Translations under genes and position numbers: made by a program
Notes under the pieces: generated by a model
Seen by the model: the letters and a program-made list of their open reading frames with translations, nothing else
The model's database searches: none
Told to the model about the DNA's origin: nothing
Assembly: GCA_910588245.1 (NCBI GenBank)
Contig: CAJUQP010000012.1
Coordinates: forward strand, 1-64,000
Direction: 5' to 3'
Length of the DNA stretch: 64,000 nt
Source: an uncultured Muribaculaceae bacterium
GTDB lineage: Bacteria; Bacteroidota; Bacteroidia; Bacteroidales; Muribaculaceae
In this document: positions 9,201 to 17,428 of the stretch, one piece after another
How the letters are laid out: each line of letters begins with the position of its first letter
Position numbering within the stretch: position 1 is the first letter of the stretch

Positions 9201-10219
9201 TGCTTCAGGTGAAGCGTATCGTAGATCTTCTTAAAGGACGTATTTCTTTCAAATCCAAGGAAGGTCAGGGCACCGTTTTTACTATTTCATTCAAGCGAAT
9301 ATATGATGCACCGGCCATTCAATGGAATTCAGGGAATATGACTTCTTCCGTTGATGAAATACGGACATACTCTGTGCCTGCATCCTGTTTGCCGACTGAT
9401 AAGAATGAGACACTGCTGATTGTGGAAGACAATGATGATCTTAGGAATTATCTTGCCTCAACATTTAAGGCAGAGTATAATGTCGTCACAACCTCCTCTG
9501 CCGATGATGCTTTAAAATTTCTTGAAAACCATTATTCCGATATAATATTGTCAGATGTCATGATGCCGGGCATTCAGGGTGATGAGTTTTGTAAGATTGT
9601 AAAAGGCAATCCAGCCACAGCCGGTATTCCTGTGATATTGTTAACTGCCAAAACCAATCATGATGCCATCGTTGAAGGAATTGAAAAAGGTGCTGACGAT
9701 TATATCTCAAAACCGTTCAGCCTTGATATTCTTAAGACGAAAATCAAAGGTATGCTCAATAACCGCAAGAGGATACGGGATTTCTTGTTGAATCAGGCTG
9801 TAAAAAAAGTAGAGACGCAGGAAAGTATATCGCAGCCGGACTTCACCACAGTGCATCCGGCCGAAGACAGTCTCTCTCAGACGCCTGATATCACCATGTC
9901 TGAATCTGATTGCGCGTTTGTGGATAAAGCCACAAATATCATCCTCTCCAATATAAGTGATGCCGAATTTGATATAGAAGCGCTGTGCCGGGAAATGGCT
10001 ATGAGCCGAACTCTGTTTTTCAGCAGGCTGAAATCTTTGACTGGCAAAGGGCCGCAAGAGTTTATCAGAATTCTCAGGCTGGAGAAGGCATCGGAATTAC
10101 TTAAGAGTGGCATTTCTGTAAGCGAGGCGTGTGAGAAAACAGGATTTGCAAATTCCAAATATTTCAGCACTGTTTTTAAAAAGTATTTTGGGGTTTCTCC
10201 CAGTAAATATAACGAATGA
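6215..10219 (+). CDS. hybrid two-component system (HTCS) sensor kinase/regulator of the beta-glucan PUL
   Basis: A 1334-residue one-protein signalling chain in the inner membrane that senses a periplasmic oligosaccharide. Order: signal/anchor helix (about 10-30), periplasmic Reg_prop beta-propellers with repeats like NIWIGS and RLWVGTGNG (about 40-660), Y_Y_Y domain (about 690-755), one membrane segment (FWAWMIYVIIIGWLVYLL, about 770-795), histidine kinase with phospho-acceptor His near 816 (TAHDIKTPLS), HATPase, receiver domain from about 1067 with Asp near 1114 (LSDVMMPG), and an AraC-type HTH at the C-terminus (about 1230-1334). A TAATTTTG box at 6202-6209 sits only 6 bases before the ATG at 6215, so translation may start at the Met codons at 6239 or 6245, which better fit a signal sequence. 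It directly precedes the PUL it should control. Confidence 0.96.
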   Translation: MRQVVFKIMAMLRLIWLITLMLPLFFVVEKLHAEIRPIQEILRLDNASGLRSQKAYSILEDEYGAVWIGTKAGVNRYNGRTLKNYTLTGDVYSFEDMAGAGRIVRLYHNNGDLYAYDTSGKIYLYSKVFDRFDVILQLSEHTNGDALNKYIQTSDGCELFAMNDGLYMRRDHESVKPIIPNITVNELLLADDKVFVGTVSGLKILNRDRTISDVNSLQGLNIISMYHDVRNNRIYAGTFDRGLWVLDLSDLTSCQVHPESELLSKPIRSVIELTPDDIVVGVDGNGVLSLDKNNNQLNVLVNTDINPDFAFVGNGIYALNTDSSGNLWIGSYTGGVTMISFSSYPIQVLIHRMEGNNSLANNNVNAIIENSDGNIWYATDSGISIADARSASWRHVLENEVIVTMCQTSNGEVLAGCYGEGLYLLDKSGNIKKHWTQRDGTLPYDYIFTVKVDSQGNIWIGSPHGALTVIDSDSHNMRQFLIDKILSINVLENGNVCVGTVNGFYIVNQQKDSFNWYANQREHDGQDINSYIIPTLFNSDSTVWLGTEGGGLMLYDIPDRRIVKKYKVADGLPSNDIYSLQKDASGRLWVGTGNGIAIVDDTVASSLNYINGVAREYNKLSSTQLASGDLIFGGTAGAVRFSPEKISAIDYSAKLRITGFYIEGITDEQNMELLPSIKKMIDDRHIILAYDHNSFQLDYEAINIQFRDDISYRYILDGYDKEWSDISFDETARFRNLPSGNYILKIQALRKSDGRVLDSQTIQISVKNPWWNTFWAWMIYVIIIGWLVYLLIRYKWYQLRKRHDEDKIRFFINTAHDIKTPLSLIMAPIEELGRQDGLPDKSQYLLEIAGNNIRKLNAVTAQLLDFEKIDTKKSTAKFEPLNLNYLLSEEVSCFRNVCDKKDVKLTLDVPEESVVISADRHLMELMLDNLLSNACKYTPSGGNVDICLYANKNKVHISVSDDGIGIPAKEQRNIFTNVYRAENARATQEAGNGFGLLQVKRIVDLLKGRISFKSKEGQGTVFTISFKRIYDAPAIQWNSGNMTSSVDEIRTYSVPASCLPTDKNETLLIVEDNDDLRNYLASTFKAEYNVVTTSSADDALKFLENHYSDIILSDVMMPGIQGDEFCKIVKGNPATAGIPVILLTAKTNHDAIVEGIEKGADDYISKPFSLDILKTKIKGMLNNRKRIRDFLLNQAVKKVETQESISQPDFTTVHPAEDSLSQTPDITMSESDCAFVDKATNIILSNISDAEFDIEALCREMAMSRTLFFSRLKSLTGKGPQEFIRILRLEKASELLKSGISVSEACEKTGFANSKYFSTVFKKYFGVSPSKYNE

Positions 10220-10316
10220 GAATAATCAACCTATGGGTTAACTGCTACGGACATTGACATTCCTTGCTTATTTGCGGCGTATTATCACGATTGATTATCA
10301 GTGCGTTGGTTTTTAC

Positions 10317-10382
10317 GTCAGCAATCAAACCTCAAAATGTCAGTAATCAAACCAGGGTTTGCCATACCCTGTACTAATTTTG
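10317..10382 (+). promoter_or_regulatory. probable HTCS operator and promoter of the beta-glucan PUL
   Basis: The 15-mer GTCAGYAATCAAACC occurs twice in direct orientation at 10317-10331 and 10339-10353, exactly 22 bases apart, the two-turn spacing expected of an AraC-type dimer. A TAATTTTG -7 box follows at 10375-10382, 50 bases before the GH16 start. A TTTG at 10358 is closer than ideal for a -33 element, consistent with an activator-dependent promoter. The binding protein is inferred from its position beside the HTCS gene. Confidence 0.6.
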
Positions 10383-10431
10383 TGTCACTGATTCCCGCAG
10401 AATAATATGCGGGTGTAATATTAACCTTATA

Positions 10432-11259
10432 ATGAAAAATAAACCAGTGACATTATCGCTATTTTTAGCACTGCTATTATCCGGTTGCAATTCGGGTAAG
10501 GAGCCGAATATTCCGAATAATGAACCGGAGGAAGAAATTGTTTTCTATGATGATTTCAATACTTTTGATGGCTCTGTATGGACAAAAGAGACTCACGAGG
10601 AAGGATGGACGAATCAGGAGCTTCAATCCTATTCGCCAAGTCAGGTTTCTGTAGGGAAGGATGGAAGCAAGACTGTTCTGATTCTTACAGCATGTCGCTC
10701 GAATGGCAAAATTATATCCGGGCGTATCAATTCCAAAGGGAAAAAGAGTTTCAAATATGGAAAAATTGAGGCAAGCATAAAGCTGGCGCCGACAGCCAAT
10801 GGTTTATGGCCGGCGTTCTGGATGATGGGAGATAATACAAAAGAATGGCCGGCTTGCGGCGAGATTGACATAATGGAAATGGGAGATGCGACTGGCATCG
10901 CCGACGGCACATCTAAAAGCCGTGTGAACACCGCGATACATTATGGAACCACTGCGTCAACTCATCAGCAGGAATATTTCGCGGCAAATACGGGAATCAA
11001 TTTGCAAGATGGAGAATACCATTTGTATACACTTGTTTGGAATAAAGAAATTATTGAAATATCGGTAGATGGAAAACACTTTCATTCTTTTGACATAACC
11101 GATAATCCATATTTCCATGATAGATTCTTCATATTGTTCAACCTCGCGGTAGGAGGCTCCTTTACCGGTATAACCGACCCAAATAGTATTACGGCTATTC
11201 AAGAGAACGAACAAGTGAAAATGTTTATTGACTGGGTAAAAGTTTCAAATCTCAAATAA
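10432..11259 (+). CDS. GH16 endo-beta-glucanase lipoprotein
   Basis: Endo-acting beta-1,3 or mixed-linkage beta-glucanase, first gene of the PUL. The 275-residue protein has an SPII signal with lipobox ending LLLSGCN, so it is probably surface-anchored, then a single GH16 domain from about residue 35. The catalytic motif EIDIMEMG places the nucleophile at Glu144, the assisting Asp at 146 and the acid/base at Glu149; the aromatic GLWPAFWMMG lines the cleft upstream. The C-terminus ends in FIDWVKVSN as in laminarinases and lichenases. Laminarin and cereal mixed-linkage glucan cannot be told apart from the sequence. It is followed after 9 bases by susC. Confidence 0.93.
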   Translation: MKNKPVTLSLFLALLLSGCNSGKEPNIPNNEPEEEIVFYDDFNTFDGSVWTKETHEEGWTNQELQSYSPSQVSVGKDGSKTVLILTACRSNGKIISGRINSKGKKSFKYGKIEASIKLAPTANGLWPAFWMMGDNTKEWPACGEIDIMEMGDATGIADGTSKSRVNTAIHYGTTASTHQQEYFAANTGINLQDGEYHLYTLVWNKEIIEISVDGKHFHSFDITDNPYFHDRFFILFNLAVGGSFTGITDPNSITAIQENEQVKMFIDWVKVSNLK

Positions 11260-11268
11260 TCTGGATAC

Positions 11269-14200
11269 ATGAAAACGAGAATTTTCTCAAGTAAAGTGCT
11301 ATGCAGTGTGTTGCTGATTGGGATAACCTTATCGGCTGCACCTACGCGGATTTTAGCTGAATCTGCCACTGCACACGCTTCTTCGTCACAGAAAATAACA
11401 GTGACAGGAGTGGTTGAAGATGCTGAAGGACCTGTAATAGGTGCTTCCATTTTGGAAAAAGGAACATCTAACGGTACTGTTACCGATATAGATGGCAATT
11501 TCACAATCAGTGTTGCACCTAATGCGACATTAGTTGTAAGTTATGTCGGATGCGAGACCGTTGAGGTTAAGGCTTCAACGAGCCCGTTGAAAATCATGAT
11601 GCAACAAAACTCCCAGCTCCTCAGTGAAGTGGTTGTCACAGCCTTAGGTATAAAGCGTGACCGGAAAGCCCTGGGATACGGACTTGAAGAGGTAAAAGGA
11701 GACGCACTCGACAAGGCAAAGGAAACCAACGTGATCAACTCTATGGCAGGTCGTGTCGCAGGTCTGGTAGTCTCTCAGACAGCAGGAGGGCCTTCTGGTT
11801 CGACACGTGTCATACTTCGTGGCTCTACCGAAATGACCGGCAACAACCAGCCCTTGTATGTTGTGGACGGTGTGCCTTTGGATAACACCAGCTTCGGTTC
11901 GGCCGGTACAAACGGAGGTTATGACCTTGGCGATGGTATCTCGTCGATCAATCCAGATGACATAGAAAGTATGTCGGTGTTAAAGGGTCCGGCGGCTTCC
12001 GCGCTTTATGGTAGTCGTGCCAGCCATGGTGTGATTCTCATTACAACAAAAAAAGCGCAAGGAGACACACGTTATTCAGTTGAATATAACGGAACATTTA
12101 CAGTAGACAAGCAATTGTCTAAATGGGACAATGTCCAGCAGATTTATGGCATGGGGTCGAATGGAACATATTCTATTGATGCTGTGAGTAATACCAATAA
12201 GTCATGGGGCCCTAAAGCGGACGGTGGCAATATGCTCAAATACTTCGATGGAGTTGAGCGGCCCTATTTAATCATCCCGGATAATACATCTAACTTTTTC
12301 CGTACAGGTTTGACTGCCAACAATACAGTGACTGTCTCCTCCAATACTGGCACTACGGGCCTGCGCTTCACTCTGACAGATATGAGGAATAATGATATTG
12401 TTCCAAATACTAATATGAGCCGTGATATTTTCAATCTTCGTGCAAATTCATCGCTTGGCCAGGTAGATCTTGATTTCACAGCCAATTACACACATGAATA
12501 TGTGAAGAACCGTCCGGCTCTCGGAGACAGCAAATCAAATATAGGGAAGAACCTCATGACTCTTGCTACAACCTATAACCAAGACTGGTTGCGTACATAT
12601 CAGGATGAGAATGGTGAATATTCCAACTGGAATGGCATGGATCCATATAATGTCAATCCATATTGGGATGTATATAAGAACAGCAATGAATCGAAAAAAG
12701 ACCTTTTCCGCCTACATGGGTCTGTCATATACAATATCACGAAACATCTTAAAGTGAAAGGTACTGCCGGCGCGGAACTAAACTGGTTTAATTTCCAGGA
12801 CTTCAAAGCACCGTCAACGCCGGGATATGAAGCCGGGTTCATGCAGCTCAGCAAATTTCATAATCAGATGTATAATTTTGAACTGATTGCTACATACAAT
12901 AACAGTTGGGGCGATTTTGATTTCACAGGAACTGCCGGCGGCAATATATACAAGGTCGACAATTCCATCTCGCTGATCAGCGCGCAGGATATGCAGATAC
13001 GCGATGTGATTGCATTGATGAGCTTCAATGAGACATCCAATCAGGAGAATAGCTATCGCAAACAGATTAACTCTCTCTTTGCCGCTGCCAATCTCGGATG
13101 GAAGGGTCTTCTGTATCTGGACGCTACGCTCCGAGGCGATAAATCATCAACACTTCCGAAAGGTAACAATACCTATGTTTATCCATCTTTCTCCGGAAGT
13201 TTTGTTTTCTCTCAGCTTATCAAACGAGGCGACATATTGCCCTATGGCAAGCTACGTGCATCATGGGCACAGGTTGGTTCAGATACTGATCCCTATCAGC
13301 TTGGGCTTGTATATACTAAATCAAAATATACTTATCCGGGATACACCATAGGATATATAGACAACACTACCATTCCGAACAAGAACCTCAAACCTACCCG
13401 TACAAATTCATTTGAGATTGGTTTTGAGACCAAGTTTCTTAACAGCCGTTTAGGTCTTGATTTCACATATTACAATCAGATATCCAAAGATCAGATTATG
13501 GGGATGGCTTCAAGTTGGGCGACAGGATATCCCTATCGTCTGATCAATGCGGGAGAAATACAGAATCAGGGTATTGAGATAGTATTGAACACACGCCCAT
13601 TACAGATTGGTGATTTCTCATGGGATTTGAATGTCAATTTCTCCAAGAACAGTAATAAAGTCAGAAAGCTTGTAGACGACATGGATATGTTTGAACTGGA
13701 AAAGGCTTCATGGCTTGATGTTCAAGTTGCAGCCAAAGTCGGTGAGAACTTTGGTTCCATAGTGGGGCCGGACTTTAAACGCAACGATAAGGGCGATATA
13801 CTGATTGATCCGTCAACTGGGCTCCCTATGTATGATAAGGGCAATCATGTGCTTGGAAATGCCTCTTGGGACTGGACTGGTGGACTCAACACCACGTTCC
13901 GCTATAAAAATATTGGCTTATCAGCTGTATTTGATGTTAAATGGGGCGCTGATTTATATTCCATGTCGGCACGTGCATCACATGAGTCGGGAAAGGCTAT
14001 GGCTACTCTTGAGGGTCGAGACGCATGGTATAAATCAGAAGAAGAACGTATGGCGTTAGGATTCCCGAAAGGTTCTCCCGACTGGAAACCGACAGGCGGT
14101 TTCATAGCGCCGGGTGTGATTGATAACGGTGATGGCACATATCGTCCCAATGATGTCATAATCAATCCTGAGGATTATTGGATGAGTGTCTGCCGCAATG

Positions 14201-14469
14201 CTCCTTCAATGTTTATTTATGACAACTCTTACATAAAATGCCGTGAGATAACGCTCACATATCAATTCCCGAAATCCTGGCTTGGAAATGGTAAGGTCGT
14301 GAAAGATGTAAGCCTGTCGTTTGTGACACGCAACCCCTTCATTGTATGGAAAAATATCCCGGATATTGATCCAGACTCCAACTATAACAACACCACCGGT
14401 ATGGGTCTGGAATATGGTTCTCTTCCTTCACGCCGCAGCTACGGATTTAATATCTATGTTAAATTCTAA
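11269..14469 (+). CDS. SusC/RagA-type TonB-dependent glycan transporter
   Basis: A 1066-residue outer-membrane beta-barrel that imports oligosaccharides with TonB energy, with its SusD partner as lid. Visible are a signal peptide (cleavage near residue 30), a carboxypeptidase-regulatory-like domain (about 42-115, with GASILEKGTSNGTVTDIDG), the SusC signature following it (LSEVVVTALGI), a plug domain with RVAGLVVSQTAGGPSGSTRV and LYVVDGVPLDN, and the terminal beta-signal RRSYGFNIYVKF. Full length and intact. It lies between GH16 and susD in the same operon. Confidence 0.97.
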   Translation: MKTRIFSSKVLCSVLLIGITLSAAPTRILAESATAHASSSQKITVTGVVEDAEGPVIGASILEKGTSNGTVTDIDGNFTISVAPNATLVVSYVGCETVEVKASTSPLKIMMQQNSQLLSEVVVTALGIKRDRKALGYGLEEVKGDALDKAKETNVINSMAGRVAGLVVSQTAGGPSGSTRVILRGSTEMTGNNQPLYVVDGVPLDNTSFGSAGTNGGYDLGDGISSINPDDIESMSVLKGPAASALYGSRASHGVILITTKKAQGDTRYSVEYNGTFTVDKQLSKWDNVQQIYGMGSNGTYSIDAVSNTNKSWGPKADGGNMLKYFDGVERPYLIIPDNTSNFFRTGLTANNTVTVSSNTGTTGLRFTLTDMRNNDIVPNTNMSRDIFNLRANSSLGQVDLDFTANYTHEYVKNRPALGDSKSNIGKNLMTLATTYNQDWLRTYQDENGEYSNWNGMDPYNVNPYWDVYKNSNESKKDLFRLHGSVIYNITKHLKVKGTAGAELNWFNFQDFKAPSTPGYEAGFMQLSKFHNQMYNFELIATYNNSWGDFDFTGTAGGNIYKVDNSISLISAQDMQIRDVIALMSFNETSNQENSYRKQINSLFAAANLGWKGLLYLDATLRGDKSSTLPKGNNTYVYPSFSGSFVFSQLIKRGDILPYGKLRASWAQVGSDTDPYQLGLVYTKSKYTYPGYTIGYIDNTTIPNKNLKPTRTNSFEIGFETKFLNSRLGLDFTYYNQISKDQIMGMASSWATGYPYRLINAGEIQNQGIEIVLNTRPLQIGDFSWDLNVNFSKNSNKVRKLVDDMDMFELEKASWLDVQVAAKVGENFGSIVGPDFKRNDKGDILIDPSTGLPMYDKGNHVLGNASWDWTGGLNTTFRYKNIGLSAVFDVKWGADLYSMSARASHESGKAMATLEGRDAWYKSEEERMALGFPKGSPDWKPTGGFIAPGVIDNGDGTYRPNDVIINPEDYWMSVCRNAPSMFIYDNSYIKCREITLTYQFPKSWLGNGKVVKDVSLSFVTRNPFIVWKNIPDIDPDSNYNNTTGMGLEYGSLPSRRSYGFNIYVKF

Positions 14470-14481
14470 TTTCGAAACATC

Positions 14482-16155
14482 ATGAAAAAATATATAGTCA
14501 GAATATTGGCCTTGTCTACACTCTTCGTTGGCTGTCTGTTCAGCAGTTGCAGCGATGACTACATGGAAGATCTCAATACCGATCCATCCAAGGCCCCGTC
14601 TATCGACCCTAATGCTCAGCTCACCACTGCTCAGTTACAGACCTACGGGGATCTCGGAGAAGTAGAGATATACCGTAACTATCACTATGGTTTTACTCAA
14701 CAGCTCATGGGATGCTGGAACACCACTAATTATGGTGGACATCATACCATCGACAACAATGAAATGTGCCGCATATGGACTTCATTCTATCCTAATGCGG
14801 TTAAGAATCTTGTTGACGGCATTTATCGTACTTCAGAAGACGCATCCAAGAACAACATAAACGCGGCACTTCGCATATACCGTGTATATATGATGTCGCT
14901 GATTACCGATGTATATGGCGATTGTCCCTATTCTGAGGCTGGTCTTGGATTCCTTGATGAGAAGTATAATCCTCGTTATGACACCCAGGAAGAGATATAT
15001 TCAGATTTCTTTGTGGAATTGAAGGCCGCGGCGTCTCAGTTGTCAAGTGCGGGAGATCGTCTGACTGGAGATATAATTTTCGGAGGCGATATCAACAAAT
15101 GGAAAAAGCTTGCCAACTCTCTCCGTATGCGATATGCCATGCGTATATCTAACGTCGCTCCTGACAAGGCGCGTATTGAATTTGAGGACGCGCTGAATTC
15201 TGACGGAGGAATAATGACATCTGCCGGAGATGATGCCCTTATCAAATATATGGATATCGCTTTCAGTTTCGGACAGGAATCCTACAGTGATTATCGCGGG
15301 AACGCCATGAGCCAGCTTTGGTTTGGCAATGACCCGGCAAACAATCCGTCGTATATCTGTTCTACTTTCTTCAATCAGCTTAAAGACACCAACGATCCAC
15401 GTTGCTATCAGGTATGCAGATTTTACTATGATGGACTTATGTCTGCCACCAAGCCTGACGGAAGAATTGACCTGACCGATGAGATTCTTTCTAAAGGGAT
15501 TAAAATGGAACCTTGCGATCCGGGCACTTACTCTTGGGACAATTGGCCTGCAGGTTATAAAAGTGACATCCTCTCAGAGATGGCTGCGAACAATCCTTCC
15601 ATTGACCCAAATATGGCTCGCGAAGTGCGCCCGAAATTAGCGTCCGCATTCCTTAAAGGGGATTGCCCCGGAGTGGTCATGACGTATGCCGAAGTAAGTT
15701 TCCTGCTTGCGGAAGCGACCTTAAATGGTTGGGTTACCAACGACAATGCGGAAAGTTATTATAAAAAAGGTGTCAGGGCTGCAATGGATTTCCTCTCGGA
15801 CAACTATGATACGGAAAAAGTGTCGACAGAAGAATTTGAAAACTATATGGCGGCAAATCCTTTTGGATATACCACCGAACAGAAGAGAGTCAACATCAAC
15901 ACTCAGGCATGGATTCATCATTTCACCAATCCTAACGAGTGTTGGGCCAATCTCAGACGCTCCGGTTTCCCCAGACTTAAATCACCGGAGGCATACGGAC
16001 AAGGCGCCTATCTGACCGGTGGAGTGGAAATCCCGGTCCGTCTATGCTATCCTGTTCTTGAATCATCCTATAATAAGCAGGGATATGACGAGGCTCTTGA
16101 TCGTATGGGGGGAAGCAATAGCTGGAATATACCCTTATGGTGGGATGTCAACTGA
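14482..16155 (+). CDS. SusD/RagB-type glycan-binding lipoprotein
   Basis: A 557-residue surface lipoprotein that forms the lid of the SusC transporter and binds the polysaccharide. The signal peptide carries two possible lipobox cysteines (FVGC and FSSC), followed by the acidic export-type stretch SDDYMEDLNTDPSKAPS. The helical body contains the usual SEAGLGFLDEKYNPRYDTQEEIYSDF and ends in RSGFPRLKSPE and IPLWWDV. The sequence belongs to the SusD-like-2 branch rather than classical SusD. It starts 12 bases after susC. Confidence 0.93.
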   Translation: MKKYIVRILALSTLFVGCLFSSCSDDYMEDLNTDPSKAPSIDPNAQLTTAQLQTYGDLGEVEIYRNYHYGFTQQLMGCWNTTNYGGHHTIDNNEMCRIWTSFYPNAVKNLVDGIYRTSEDASKNNINAALRIYRVYMMSLITDVYGDCPYSEAGLGFLDEKYNPRYDTQEEIYSDFFVELKAAASQLSSAGDRLTGDIIFGGDINKWKKLANSLRMRYAMRISNVAPDKARIEFEDALNSDGGIMTSAGDDALIKYMDIAFSFGQESYSDYRGNAMSQLWFGNDPANNPSYICSTFFNQLKDTNDPRCYQVCRFYYDGLMSATKPDGRIDLTDEILSKGIKMEPCDPGTYSWDNWPAGYKSDILSEMAANNPSIDPNMAREVRPKLASAFLKGDCPGVVMTYAEVSFLLAEATLNGWVTNDNAESYYKKGVRAAMDFLSDNYDTEKVSTEEFENYMAANPFGYTTEQKRVNINTQAWIHHFTNPNECWANLRRSGFPRLKSPEAYGQGAYLTGGVEIPVRLCYPVLESSYNKQGYDEALDRMGGSNSWNIPLWWDVN

Positions 16156-16179
16156 TAATAACCAATAATACAAAACGTA

Positions 16180-17424
16180 ATGAAATCAATATATAAAAGT
16201 TTGCTTCTTTTGCCGGTACTTGCATTTGTACTGGCCGCTTGCAGCAGCGATGAGCCTTTCTCTGTCGCAACAGAAACTGACGAACCTCACATCCTGGATC
16301 CGACATTTCCCGACAAGGTGAACGGACAGCTCCCAATTGTGGCAAATATCACCAGAGACGCAAATTTCAAGATGTCTCTCACAGTCACTCCTTCACAAAG
16401 CACCGAAGTCGATTGGTTTATCGATGGCGAAAAGGTTGCAACCGGTACAACCATTGATATTCCTCTTCTGGCCGGTTCATATCAAATGAAAGTGACGGCG
16501 ACAACTACCGCCGGTAAGTCAACGTACCGTGAAGGAATTGTCAATGTCTCTACCCTTGAGGGTGATCCCTGGGCGACGACTGTAAACTTCGAGCGCATAA
16601 TAGCCCCTGGCAGTAACGCAAATCTTTACGGGGACAATCTTCAGAAAGTTAAATCCATACGAATCGGTAATACTGAAGTGCCTTACGTGACTTACAACAC
16701 CGAAGACGGTTCTCTGTCATATTCTGTACCGGCTTCATTGGAAAATGGTACAATGCGTGTGATTCTCATCGATGCCGACGGTATGGAGTATGGTGCCGAT
16801 ACCGTAACTGTTAGCTCTTCACCGCTTGTGACATCCGGAGCTGACCGTATGACTTCCGGAACAATATGTAGCCTCACTGGAATTAATCTTGACCAGATTT
16901 CCAAATTGACTATCGGCAGTCAGGAACTTGAAATAGTTGAGCGTTCAGGATCGGAAATAACCGTTGGATGTCCTGAGCTTGAAGATGGTGAGTATAAACT
17001 TACCGGCGTATCCAATCAGGGAACAGTGCGGTTCTTCACCGATGGAGCTGTGAAGGATGAAGCCATTGTGGTTGTGACCTCGGAACAAACAATCTGGACT
17101 GGACATCATTATGTGTCATGGGATTTACCTGATGATAATCCGAACAAGACTTTCAATCTTATTCCTTCGGATGTGTTCTCTTCAATGAAACCTGGAAGCA
17201 TAATGACGATTCATTATTCTGTTGAACCTTCGGCAGAATATCATCAACTACGAACAGTGACAGGCTGGTGGAGCGACCTCCCCGGTACATCCGTTATCGA
17301 ATTTCAGGAAGATGGAAGTAAAGATGTTGTGATGTCGGCTGATGTTTTGGCTGCAATCGCAGAGCAGGGAGGCTTCCTCTGCGTGGGACATGGTTACTAT
17401 GTGGATCTTGTAACTTTACGATAA
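16180..17424 (+). CDS. surface glycan-binding lipoprotein (SGBP-B-like) with PKD/IPT domains
   Basis: A 414-residue lipoprotein (lipobox VLAACSS) built of beta-sandwiches: a PKD-like module at about 50-125 (DWFIDGEKVATGTTI), then two IPT/TIG-like modules at about 135-300 (GSNANLYGDNLQKVKSIRIG and GTICSLTGINLDQISKLTIG), and a C-terminal glycan-binding domain of about 100 residues. This layout is that of the second surface glycan-binding protein in characterised beta-glucan PULs. It lies in the operon between susD and GH3, with 4 bases to the latter. The exact ligand is inferred from its neighbours. Confidence 0.82.
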   Translation: MKSIYKSLLLLPVLAFVLAACSSDEPFSVATETDEPHILDPTFPDKVNGQLPIVANITRDANFKMSLTVTPSQSTEVDWFIDGEKVATGTTIDIPLLAGSYQMKVTATTTAGKSTYREGIVNVSTLEGDPWATTVNFERIIAPGSNANLYGDNLQKVKSIRIGNTEVPYVTYNTEDGSLSYSVPASLENGTMRVILIDADGMEYGADTVTVSSSPLVTSGADRMTSGTICSLTGINLDQISKLTIGSQELEIVERSGSEITVGCPELEDGEYKLTGVSNQGTVRFFTDGAVKDEAIVVVTSEQTIWTGHHYVSWDLPDDNPNKTFNLIPSDVFSSMKPGSIMTIHYSVEPSAEYHQLRTVTGWWSDLPGTSVIEFQEDGSKDVVMSADVLAAIAEQGGFLCVGHGYYVDLVTLR

Positions 17425-17428
17425 AATA

